A DNA stretch of 24,634 bases from Thermoplasmata archaeon. Lineage in GTDB: Archaea; Thermoplasmatota; Thermoplasmata; Thermoplasmatales; Thermoplasmataceae. A program made the translations under genes and the position numbers. The notes beneath the pieces are model-generated. The model did no database searches and was not told where the DNA came from. It saw nothing but the letters and a program-made list of their open reading frames with translations. Location: positions 1 through 24,634 of the forward strand of contig JAJYYD010000104.1 of assembly GCA_021801305.1 (NCBI GenBank), in the 5' to 3' direction. Each line of letters starts with the position of its first letter. The stretch's first letter is position 1. Of the stretch, positions 7,352 to 16,600 are shown in pieces.

Positions 7352-8137
7352 GTGGAAATTGAATTTCTGAAGAATACTGATTCGGCAAGAGAGATAAGTA
7401 AAACTTTGAAATCAGCATGGGGTTCTGAAGCACTAGACCAGGATCTAAAGGATATATTCCTGGCATCAAATTTCAATGGGGGCATATCTATTTTAGCCCG
7501 TGAAAATGGGGAAATTGTTGGAATCAGTTTTTGTTTTCCGGGGTACCGTAAAGGCAAGCTGTATCTTTATTCGCATCTTACGGGGGTATCTCACGATTCG
7601 AAGGGAAGAGGAATAGGAATTTCCCTCAAAATGGCACAAAAGGAGTGGGCCTTGGAAAATGGATACGATCTCATTGCCTGGACATTTGATCCCCTTATGA
7701 ACATGAATGCCTCATTAAATATAGGGAAACTCGGATCAATCTCCAGAACATATCTTTCAAATTTTTATGGAAAAATAGATGATAAAATAAATTACGGAAT
7801 CAGCACTGACCGGGTGGTGGCTGAATGGTGGCTTCGTAAGCCAAAACAAAATGTTATCAGGCCAGAGAGAATATATCATCTTACCGAAGACAGGCAGGAC
7901 TTCAAAAATGATGCTGAATATGAAACATTGGGGTTAAAAATACCAGAAGATTTTCCAAAGTTAAAAAAAAGAGACATGGAAGAGGCACAAAGAATAAGAA
8001 ATCTCTCTGCTAAAATGTTCTCAGAACTTTTTAAGGAGGGTTACATGATTTGTGGGTATTCAAAAGAGAGTTTCATGTATATACTTTCAAGAAACGAAAA
8101 GGTTCTTTCAATATACGCAGAAAATCCATTCAGATGA
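7352..8137 (+). CDS. GNAT-superfamily N-acyltransferase, COG3375-like
   Basis: The 261-residue protein has a GNAT core in its first 150 residues: the strand GGISILARENGEIVGISF (43-60), motif A with the acyl-CoA pyrophosphate loop around KGRGIG (84-89), and a following helix. The segment WTFDPLMNMNASLNIGKLG (110-128) is the signature I associate with COG3375 predicted acetyltransferases. The remaining 100 residues are the C-terminal extension usual for that group. Members transfer an acyl group from acyl-CoA to an amine; some bacterial relatives are thought to be amino-acid N-succinyltransferases encoded beside dipeptide transporters, LD-carboxypeptidases and N-acylamino-acid racemases. Here an S66 peptidase follows and a peptide importer lies nearby, so acylation of an amino acid or peptide is a reasonable but unproved guess. 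The start is GTG, with a TATA box 26 bases upstream. Confidence 0.82.
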   Translation: MEIEFLKNTDSAREISKTLKSAWGSEALDQDLKDIFLASNFNGGISILARENGEIVGISFCFPGYRKGKLYLYSHLTGVSHDSKGRGIGISLKMAQKEWALENGYDLIAWTFDPLMNMNASLNIGKLGSISRTYLSNFYGKIDDKINYGISTDRVVAEWWLRKPKQNVIRPERIYHLTEDRQDFKNDAEYETLGLKIPEDFPKLKKRDMEEAQRIRNLSAKMFSELFKEGYMICGYSKESFMYILSRNEKVLSIYAENPFR

Positions 8138-8506
8138 AAAGCTGCCAGATATTATTTTTCAGGCATATATATTGCATATTTCTGCCACAATGAATTGCTA
8201 TGAAGATGCTTTAACCAAGTAAAACAGATCATTTTTAACTTTCTAGATCTTGACTTCGAGTTCACCCGGGTTTTAAGAGAAAAATAAATATAATCCCTGT
8301 AATAAGCTATTGCAGGCTATTTCAGAAACGAAATGCCGAAAATATGCCAAGAGATTCCATTGATTCATTTGAAATCAGAAGCAAAAATACATGATTTACC
8401 GACGAATTTCAGGCTTTAGAAACAGAGTATGGACTATTAGTAAAAGTGGAATCGATAAGCAAAATAATGCAAGGGCAGAAAAGTCAAAAAAGGAGCTAGT
8501 GATTGA
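8138..8506 (+). other. 369-base intergenic stretch with no supported gene
   Basis: No tRNA, rRNA or convincing conserved ORF is seen. One plus-strand frame is open from 8254 to a TGA near 8392 and reopens to about 8490, giving two short peptides. This is not beyond chance in A/T-rich DNA, although a decayed gene is possible. A/T-rich TATA-like strings occur at 8166-8171 and 8283-8292. AGGAG at 8491-8495 lies 11 bases before the S66 peptidase ATG and is a weakly spaced ribosome-binding site for it. Confidence 0.4.
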
Positions 8507-9436
8507 ATGGAAAGAATAAAACCACCTAAACTCAACCCTGGAGATGAAATAAGGGTAATTTCTCCCGCAAGTGCACCTGACATAAAGTCCCTCTCTGAGG
8601 GTATTTCAAGGCTACGCAAAATGGGATTCAAAGTCTCAGTTGGAAGGAACATAAAAAAACTGGTGCAGAGGAATGACCTCGCCGCACCAGCCAAAGACAG
8701 GGCTGAAGAGCTTATGGCAGCCTTCAGGGACGACAACGTCAAAGCAATCTTCAATGCCCGTGGCGGATATGGGAGCATTCATATTTTGAATCTTATAGAT
8801 TATGACACAATCAGGGATAAGCCAAAAATATTTGTTGGTTACAGTGACATAACTGCGCTGCATATGGCCATGGCAAGATATTCAAATTTAGTTACTTTCC
8901 ATGGTCCCATGGTTGCTTCGGACCTTCAGGAAATGAATAAGCCATCATACAGGCTTTTCCTGGACATTCTGGGTGGAAAAACCACAGAGATAAACTCTGC
9001 TTACAAGGACAGGATTATAAAATATATACTCCCTGGAAAATGTGAAGGTCTTTCCATTGGCACAAATCTATCAGTCGCAGCTTCCCTGTTCGGTACAAAT
9101 TACATGCCCGAGACAGATAACAAGATATTCTTCATGGAGGACACAAATATTACGTCTGGAGATGTAGACAGGTATTTCTACACCATGAAGCTGGCAGATA
9201 TCAACAGGTTTTCAGGTTATGTTTTTGGAGATTTCAAGATAATAGTAGACAAGGATGAGCCCACTCCCTCAGTGGAGGAAGTCATTGAGAGATTTATCAA
9301 TGAAACAAACAAACCGTCTCTTTATGGGGCTCCATTCGGCCATGGTGACGAGCAGTTGCTCATACCACTCAACGCAAAAATGCAGATATCAGAGGATTCG
9401 CCTTACATAGAATTGAAGGAGGATATAGTCAACTGA
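8507..9436 (+). CDS. S66-family serine peptidase (LD-carboxypeptidase / MccF-like)
   Basis: The 309-residue protein has the full S66 fold length and an identifiable Ser-Glu-His triad: S113 in the nucleophile elbow GYSDIT, E211 in FFMEDTN and H279 in FGHGDEQ. The conserved NARGGYG motif (83-89) precedes the nucleophile. No signal peptide is present, so it is cytosolic. The family includes LD-carboxypeptidases that trim muropeptides and MccF enzymes that cleave the acyl-amide bond of microcin C-like peptide nucleotides. Thermoplasmata lack murein, so recycling of the cell's own peptidoglycan is excluded. Processing of imported peptides or detoxification of peptide-nucleotide antibiotics is more likely. 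It lies downstream of the GNAT gene and upstream of the peptide-binding proteins on the same strand. An AGGAG (8491-8495) lies 11 bases before the ATG. Confidence 0.9.
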   Translation: MERIKPPKLNPGDEIRVISPASAPDIKSLSEGISRLRKMGFKVSVGRNIKKLVQRNDLAAPAKDRAEELMAAFRDDNVKAIFNARGGYGSIHILNLIDYDTIRDKPKIFVGYSDITALHMAMARYSNLVTFHGPMVASDLQEMNKPSYRLFLDILGGKTTEINSAYKDRIIKYILPGKCEGLSIGTNLSVAASLFGTNYMPETDNKIFFMEDTNITSGDVDRYFYTMKLADINRFSGYVFGDFKIIVDKDEPTPSVEEVIERFINETNKPSLYGAPFGHGDEQLLIPLNAKMQISEDSPYIELKEDIVN

Positions 9437-9458
9437 AATCATAGTTAATTTAGAAGAA

Positions 9459-9467
9459 AATATAAAA
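9459..9467 (+). promoter_or_regulatory. TATA box for the first solute-binding protein gene
   Basis: AATATAAAA is centred about 23 bases before the ATG of a five-codon mini-ORF at 9486 and about 37 bases before the ATG at 9500. Transcription probably begins around 9486-9490, giving a leader of 10-14 bases or none. Confidence 0.5.
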
Positions 9468-9485
9468 AAACTTAAGTACATCAAA

Positions 9486-9503
9486 ATGAATAAAAGCCAA
9501 TGA
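9486..9503 (+). promoter_or_regulatory. five-codon mini-ORF (MNKSQ) overlapping the start of the binding-protein gene
   Basis: ATG at 9486-9488 opens a frame of five codons ending in TGA at 9501-9503. That TGA overlaps the ATG at 9500-9502 in an ATGA arrangement typical of translational coupling. The upstream TATA box is spaced so that a transcript could begin at this mini-ORF. If so, ribosomes would start on a leaderless AUG and reinitiate on the main gene. It may equally be chance. Confidence 0.3.
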
Positions 9504-12500
9504 CAGGTTTTGACAATATAAAACCATATTCAAAGAGATTAATAATAGCCGCTTCCTTTGTTATCGCACTTCTATTCATTATTAGTCCAATTCAGGGTGC
9601 CATTAACCCTTCAGGATCACAACCAGTTTCGCAGACAACAGCAACTGATCTCGGGAAAGCCTTGAATCTTACTACTGCTGATTCCGCGATCAGCACTCCA
9701 GACACTGCTTTATCTTCAACCGCAAATGGAACATATGACATTGGAGAGGTTGGTAATCTGCATGATCTGAATATCTTCACAGCAGAAGGTTTCTGTGATT
9801 TCTTCCTTCTTAATGAGATATACCAGACACCAGCCATTCAGCTTCCAAATCTTACCATTATCCCTTGGCTTGCCAGTTCATATGCTGAAACTAATGTCTC
9901 GTCAAAGGGGATACAGACTTTTGATCCTGTTACGGGTTGTGAAGAGCCTGTAAATTACATCTGGACGGTAAATATAAGGCCAGATGTCAAATGGTCGGAC
10001 TGGACCCAGGAAAATTCCAATGATACATATATATTTTCAAACTATACTCAGTTTGTAAGCACCTGCGGAGTGTCTTATAACCATACATACCAAAAGTATT
10101 ATGACACAACAACAGGCACTAACCAGACCTGGTCTCCGGTGACAATGAAGACATATTATCTTCAAGCCGCTGATTTCATACTTTCATGGAAAATATTGTT
10201 TGATTCATACGACTACAGTGGAGAGTTCCAGAATATTGTAAACGTTGTTCCAGTAAACAACCTGACTGTTGAGTACTACCTGAGCAACAACTCCGCAACA
10301 TTTGTGGATTGCACTATGGACACTCCTCCTGTCATACCATATAATGTATGGTCTTCACATGATTATGCTTCCACTTCGGGTCTCTGGAACTATACCCCAG
10401 GACTTTCTGCTTCTGAATCCTATAACAACTGGGAGCTTGGTTACAATCCTGCTACCGGATCAATACCGGGACTTGTTGGAAATGGGCCTTTCATGATCAC
10501 AGGTGGTTTTGGACAGCCTGCTGGAAAATGGATTTCAGGTGATTACTGGCAGATTTACGCAAACCCGGATTTCTTTGCTTCCTATTATCCAAATATCTCC
10601 CAGTACATGCCCAAGATATCATCAATCAAGGACATATTTTACGCACAGTATTCTTCTGCGGTAGCGGCAGAACAGGAAGGCAAAATATATTCGATAGTTC
10701 TTCCGCCACCTCCCTCATTCATACCGACCCTGTCAGGAATTCCAGATACATACATATATGACAAGCAGTCTACCGGATACAATTATATCCAGTTAAACTC
10801 ACTTCCTAGCAACAGCCCTTTCAACATCACTGCTCTAAGACAGGCACTAAATTATGCTACAGATAAGACATATATCGCTGATGTTATATTTGAGGGGTAT
10901 GATATTCCAGGGCAGTCAATAGTTCCTGTTTCTGATTCAATATGGCATGATTCTAATGTATCACAGTATAATTATAATCCAGGAACAGCTGAAAAATTGA
11001 TTTCGGGAATACCGGGCATGACAAACAAAAGCGGGGAATGGTATTACTATGGCAGGCAGGTCAAGGCCGACATACAGGTTGCCTCTGCAGCTGAAGATCC
11101 TTCCATAGTAGAGGCAATGGATACTATTTCCACCGAATGGAGTGCCATAGGCATCGCAACTACTGTTCAAGAGGAAGCCTCAAGTACCGCCTGTGCAAAC
11201 ACAGAAGACTATGCCTACAATGCCATAACATGTCCTATAACCGGAGTAGTGGGCGATCCCACTGGATTTTACCTTGAACTATACAATACACTGGGAAATG
11301 GCACAGGTCTTTACCTGGGTCCTTTTACTCCTATTGTATACCACGGAATATCATATACCGGGTCTCAGATAACTGATCTGTTGAACAATCTTACCAATGA
11401 GATAGATATTGTCACAAACTTCACCGAAAGGCTTGCATTATCTGACGAAATTCAGTATATTGCTGCCCAAGAATCAACAATGATTAACCTGGGTTATCCA
11501 ATCAAGACAATTCCAATCACCAATTCAACATTCACAGGCATAGTAAAAGACAATCTGGGCATCGATGCTTTCTGGTACTGGAATTTCCTCTCCCTGCATG
11601 AGAGAAGGGTTGCCGTCACAAAGGTCGTAAACTCCAGTGAACAGAAGCTTTTAGTCGGTGTTGTTTCCAATTCCAGGATCTACACTGACGGACAGTATGG
11701 AAATATAACAGTTGAGGTGCGTAATCAGTATGGATCTCCCATAACCAATGCCAGTGTAACCGTTGGTTATAGTCCTGCAGGATCATTGCTTAATGTCTCT
11801 TCATATACCGGCAAAACTAACTCCATGGGTGAATACATTTTCACTTTCAGGGTTTCTCCCAAGAATACGCTGATCTATACTTCAGATTATATGGGTAGCC
11901 TGAATATAACGGCCTCTGCAACTATGAACTCTACATCAGTAACCGGGGGCGTTGGTTATACGCATATTGATGTGGAGCCTGAACCTGTAGCTTATAGAAC
12001 AACTGACCTTCCTGTATTGGGCACTGAAAACTCCACCTATTTCAATATTACAGTATACAACCCGGAAAACGGTGATCCAATATCCGGGTACGGCTATACT
12101 CTTCAGGCTTTGTGCGGCGCAGTAATCATGACAAATACCTCATCAAACCAGTCAGTCAGCAAAGAAGATGACTGTTGCCATATTGGGATACCTGTGAACA
12201 GCACTTGTGAAGATTTCTGTACCACAACCATAACCGGGTCAACAGGTTCTGATGGTGTCATATCCGTAATGCTTGAAGCAAACAGCGCTTTCAATTTCAC
12301 TTTAAACGGGGAGTTCTATAAAACATACCTTTTCATGGGCAACTACGTGGCAGGTGCGCCTTTAATCGGGAAAGAGTCATATGATGTTCTGGGAGAGTTG
12401 ACGTCTGCTTCAAACTCAAATGGTTTTGGGGTTGCACAGCCATTTGAGATACCTGTAATGATCACAAACAGTTCTTCCAATATGGTAAACATAAATATCC

Positions 12501-13387
12501 AGACAAGCAACAACATTTCATATGATGGCCAGGCTGTTGTTACGTTAAATGTTACAGATAATGGTATTCCAGTTCCGGATTATAACCTCACACTGACCGT
12601 TCAAAATGCTCTTGGGGCAAATAGAGGATTTTTCCCGGGAGGTCTGGGATCGGCTTTCAATCCAAACTCATTCTTTGGTTCAGTTAACCAGCCCATGATA
12701 AACGTTACAACAAACGCAAGTGGAATAGCCAGTGTTATTTTCAGTGCAGGTCTTTACTCTCCAGTGATGAACCCGGTTTCAGGAGACGTTATAACCTATT
12801 CTGGGATTCCATATGCATCATCTCATCTGATTCCATATGACGAGTTTGAAATCGGGGTTTCAGGATTCAACGCATCTAATCAGACTTACCTGGTTTCCAG
12901 TCAGTTTGTTTTTAATAATTCAACGAATCCATATCTCTATCCTGTTGCCAATGCAGTAATGGCAGGGGAAAACTATGTCAACGGTGTAGTGACTTTGAAT
13001 TCCGGCCAGCAATACCAGTTATACGTAAATACCACATACAATACAATAGCAGGACCGAATTATGGCAATTTGCCTGTTCTGGTAAAAACCAATTATGGAG
13101 AACTGTCGGCATACAATGCAACTACAGGATCAAATGGTTCGGTGTTTCTGACATATTCGTCTTCTGCAGTACAGTACACAACCCTTGTGACAATAACCAT
13201 AACAGTAGTAGGACCACACGGGGACAGTAACTTCACATACTATTTCTACGACTTACCGGTAAAAAAGGCCAGTGACACGTCATATTACTATATAATTGCC
13301 GGACTTGGAGTAATTACACTGGTACTTGCAGGATCGCTGGGCGTTTCAATGACCAGAAAAAGGAGAGGTAAAGATCCCAAAGAATGA
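9500..13387 (+). CDS. giant membrane-anchored family-5 (peptide) solute-binding protein, cysteine-rich paralogue
   Basis: The 1295-residue protein has an N-terminal hydrophobic segment (about 14-33, signal or anchor) and a family-5 extracellular solute-binding domain over roughly residues 70-710. Family-typical segments include WTVNIRPDVKWSDW, ADFILSWK, GNGPFMI, ALRQALNYATDK and a late WYWNFLSLHERR. Beta-rich Ig/Big1-like modules follow (about 717-810, 995-1100 and 1160-1250), then a C-terminal membrane helix (1263-1284) with a basic RKRRGKDPKE tail. Ordinary family members are 500-600 residues, so more than half of this protein is stalk. N-x-S/T sequons are frequent, consistent with surface glycosylation. 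Eleven Cys occur, with a cluster at C872, C892, C893, C903 and C907, against three in the next paralogue. It presumably captures peptides for the transporter encoded by the convergent operon. A TATA box and an overlapping mini-ORF precede the ATG. Confidence 0.9.
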   Translation: MTGFDNIKPYSKRLIIAASFVIALLFIISPIQGAINPSGSQPVSQTTATDLGKALNLTTADSAISTPDTALSSTANGTYDIGEVGNLHDLNIFTAEGFCDFFLLNEIYQTPAIQLPNLTIIPWLASSYAETNVSSKGIQTFDPVTGCEEPVNYIWTVNIRPDVKWSDWTQENSNDTYIFSNYTQFVSTCGVSYNHTYQKYYDTTTGTNQTWSPVTMKTYYLQAADFILSWKILFDSYDYSGEFQNIVNVVPVNNLTVEYYLSNNSATFVDCTMDTPPVIPYNVWSSHDYASTSGLWNYTPGLSASESYNNWELGYNPATGSIPGLVGNGPFMITGGFGQPAGKWISGDYWQIYANPDFFASYYPNISQYMPKISSIKDIFYAQYSSAVAAEQEGKIYSIVLPPPPSFIPTLSGIPDTYIYDKQSTGYNYIQLNSLPSNSPFNITALRQALNYATDKTYIADVIFEGYDIPGQSIVPVSDSIWHDSNVSQYNYNPGTAEKLISGIPGMTNKSGEWYYYGRQVKADIQVASAAEDPSIVEAMDTISTEWSAIGIATTVQEEASSTACANTEDYAYNAITCPITGVVGDPTGFYLELYNTLGNGTGLYLGPFTPIVYHGISYTGSQITDLLNNLTNEIDIVTNFTERLALSDEIQYIAAQESTMINLGYPIKTIPITNSTFTGIVKDNLGIDAFWYWNFLSLHERRVAVTKVVNSSEQKLLVGVVSNSRIYTDGQYGNITVEVRNQYGSPITNASVTVGYSPAGSLLNVSSYTGKTNSMGEYIFTFRVSPKNTLIYTSDYMGSLNITASATMNSTSVTGGVGYTHIDVEPEPVAYRTTDLPVLGTENSTYFNITVYNPENGDPISGYGYTLQALCGAVIMTNTSSNQSVSKEDDCCHIGIPVNSTCEDFCTTTITGSTGSDGVISVMLEANSAFNFTLNGEFYKTYLFMGNYVAGAPLIGKESYDVLGELTSASNSNGFGVAQPFEIPVMITNSSSNMVNINIQTSNNISYDGQAVVTLNVTDNGIPVPDYNLTLTVQNALGANRGFFPGGLGSAFNPNSFFGSVNQPMINVTTNASGIASVIFSAGLYSPVMNPVSGDVITYSGIPYASSHLIPYDEFEIGVSGFNASNQTYLVSSQFVFNNSTNPYLYPVANAVMAGENYVNGVVTLNSGQQYQLYVNTTYNTIAGPNYGNLPVLVKTNYGELSAYNATTGSNGSVFLTYSSSAVQYTTLVTITITVVGPHGDSNFTYYFYDLPVKKASDTSYYYIIAGLGVITLVLAGSLGVSMTRKRRGKDPKE

Positions 13388-13573
13388 AAATGCGGAATAT
13401 CTCAAGGAAAAATTTGAATATTTATGGCTGCTAATGCTTCCTGAAAACTTGAAAATAAATGCATTAGCTGCAAATCTATTACATAATTTTTTAAAAAGAC
13501 ATATTTAAATAATGCTTAGCTAAAATAGACACAAAAAGTATTATATCTGATGCTGTTCAAAAAACTAAGAAAC

Positions 13574-13582
13574 ATTTATATA
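13574..13582 (+). promoter_or_regulatory. TATA box for the second solute-binding protein gene
   Basis: ATTTATATA is centred 27 bases before the ATG at 13605, a close match to the archaeal consensus at leaderless spacing. Its presence in the 217-base gap shows that the second binding protein has its own promoter and is not dependent on readthrough from the first. Confidence 0.6.
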
Positions 13583-13604
13583 CGATTTTTTTAATCCGTC
13601 AATA

Positions 13605-16600
13605 ATGAAAGCAACTTCTAAAAGTCATAAGATTATGAAGACTATTGTGGTTTTTGCTGTTTTGGTCGTAGCGGCCATGTTTATAATGGAATCATTCTCC
13701 GGTTCTTTTAATGACATAGGTGCTGCAACTCCAACGCAGGCCACAACAATAAGCCAAGCAGTAACCCCTTCCGCGGCTACTTCAACAATAACCAGCGCCA
13801 GTGGAACCTATACACAGGCAGAGGTAGGGAACATAAACCACCTTAATTATTACAGTGCATCTACGGTTTGTGATTTCATGCTTCTGGATTCAATATACGA
13901 TTCTCCATATAATTTCATGATAAATGAATCGTATGGCCCATGGCTTGCAACAGGTTTTTCATTGCATTCAGCACCGGGAAATCTCACAACTAGGGACCCA
14001 ATAAACGGTACCGTGATGCCCGTAAGGGAAATAGCAACCGTTCATATAAGGCCTGGAGTTCAGTGGGATGATTGGACTTCAGCAGGTGCTTCTTCTACAT
14101 ATATGTACAGCCCAAACACAACATTTGTGTCCCCAAAAGGTGTTTCTTACTCAGTTAACTACACTAACGTAAGTTACATAAATGACAAGGGGACTCTTTC
14201 TGTCAAAAACATAACTACAATGAAAATGGATACCTACTATGTACAGGCTTCAGACTTCATTCTTTCATGGAAACTTCTGTATGCATCAGCTGACCTGTCA
14301 GGAGAATATCAATACCTGGTGAATATGCTTCCTGTTAATAATTTGACAGTAGTTTATTACCTGACGCAGCCAAATGCTCTGTTTGAATCCACAATGCTTG
14401 ATACTCCAATACTTCCATATCATGTATGGGATTCGCACGATTATGCATCAACACCAGGTCTCTGGAACTATTCAGCTTCACTGTCAGCATCAGATTCCTA
14501 TAACGCATGGACGCTGGGCTACAATCCAACAACTGGATATGCACCAGGCCTTGTCGGTACTGGACCATACATGATGTATGACGGATACGGAATGCCCAAG
14601 GGTGCCTGGATATCATCTGATTACTGGCAACTTTATGCAAATCCCAATTATTTTGTGAAAAATGTACCAAGTCTTGCCCAGTATATGCCTAAACTTTACT
14701 CAATAAAGACTATCATCTACTCGACGTATTCTGCAGCAGTTGCGGCAGAAGCTAGCGGACAGGTGCAATCCATTCTGGATATACCTTCCACATTCTTACC
14801 TACGGTACAAACTATTCCGCATACCTATACCTACGACAAGCCGGGTACCGGTTACGGTTATCAACAGGTAAACTCATACTCTGCGAATGCACCGTTCAAT
14901 ATAACCGGTTTAAGGCAGGCTCTTGAATATGCAATACCCAAGACATATCTTGCTACGGTTGTTGCAGAAGGATTTTCCATACCTGGGCCATCAACTATAG
15001 TGCCAACTTCCGATGCATTATGGCACGATAGCTCAGTTCCTTACTATCACTTCAGCTTGGCAAAAGCTGAGCAGACTATAAACGCAACCATAAATGCAAC
15101 TAATGGGCAACTGAGTTACTCCTCATCTGGTGGAAAAGTGTACTTTAGCCCAGGAGCGACACTTTATTACATGGGCCATGCAGTAACTCAGTCAATCCAG
15201 ATAACGGTTGCTTCTGAAGATCCACTTGGAGTAGAAGGGGCAAACATAATAGCTTCAGACTGGGATACGTTGGGTATACACACCTCTGTCAAGGAAGAAT
15301 CTTTCTCAACACTAGTGGCGAATCTTTGCGACTTGACACCAAGCAGTCCTGACACATACAGTACAATATCTCTTGGTATTTCAGGAATAGTTGGAAATCC
15401 ATCAGACGATTACATAACGTTCAACAACAATGTGTCAGGTGTTGGAACAGGATTCTATCTGGGTCCATACACTAGTTTCACATACGAAGGGTCATCACTT
15501 TACGTGAACTCCAGTGCAGGAGATATGTCCTTGATACATGGGGATACTTATACAGGCACTCAGACTATAAATATGATGGACAATCTCACAGATTTCCTCC
15601 TCACAAACAGTTCATTCACAGCCGATCAGAATGCATCAGACATGATCCAAATGATTCAGGGTGAGCAGGCTACCTTCGAAAACCTCGGATACACCATAGA
15701 TATAGTTCCAATAACCAATGCGACATTTACAGGTATTCAGAAAAACGGACTTCCAATAGACGACTTCTGGTACTGGAATTTCCTCTCACTTCATCTCAGG
15801 TCTAAGCCATTAGTGACAGCTGTTCCAGTAGTACCACAGAATCTTGAAGTGGGGGTTGTTTCCAATTCGCAGATATACTACGATGGGCAATACGGAAATG
15901 TCACAATACAGGTCAGGAACCAGTACGGAACGCCAATCAACAATGCAACTGTAACAATCGGATACTCTCCAACTGGAGCACTTCTCAATGTAACATCATA
16001 TACCGGAAAAACTTCAGGAAATGGTACCTACAGGTTTGAGTTCCAGGTTTCTTCTTTGAACACCCTGATCTATACCAGCGACTACACCGGAGAAATTAAT
16101 CTCACAGCTTCCGCAACAGACACCTCAATAAATGCCGTTGGCGGAATAGGATCAACACAATTTGATGTATCACCACAGCCAGTTGCATACAAGATAATAA
16201 ATATGCCAACACTGGACATGAAAGATAGCAATAAATTCCAGAATCTGACAATCGAAGTGTACAATCCGCTAACCGGGAATCCAATATCAGGATACTCTTA
16301 CACCTTGCAGGTAAATAGCGGAGCTATCAATATGACAAACTACACCACCAACGATAACAATGGTGTTCTCTCACCATTAGCAGGTAATCCATCAGCAGAA
16401 TTATACTGTCCTGTTGACTTTGGTAATCAGACACTTGGGAACGTAAGCATGAAAGGTTACAGCCTGGCATCTTTTACGCCAAATGGAACATTTGCAGTTG
16501 CACTTGATAACAGTACCGGAATGATAGCACTGGTTAATCTCACAACCAATGCAACCACTGGGTTGTTGCCATCTGACGTACATGTGGGGAAGAAATTCAA

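Noticed and set aside
8250..8275. tRNA T-loop-like string (TTCGAGTTCACCCGGG)
   Set aside because: No matching acceptor, D or anticodon stems can be folded around it.
8437..8778. 113-codon minus-strand ORF over the S66 peptidase start
   Set aside because: It overlaps the clear S66 N-terminus, including family motifs. The translation is low-complexity Leu/Ser.
14335..14670. 111-codon minus-strand ORF inside the second binding protein
   Set aside because: It is antisense to the conserved family-5 domain, with no promoter or recognisable motif.
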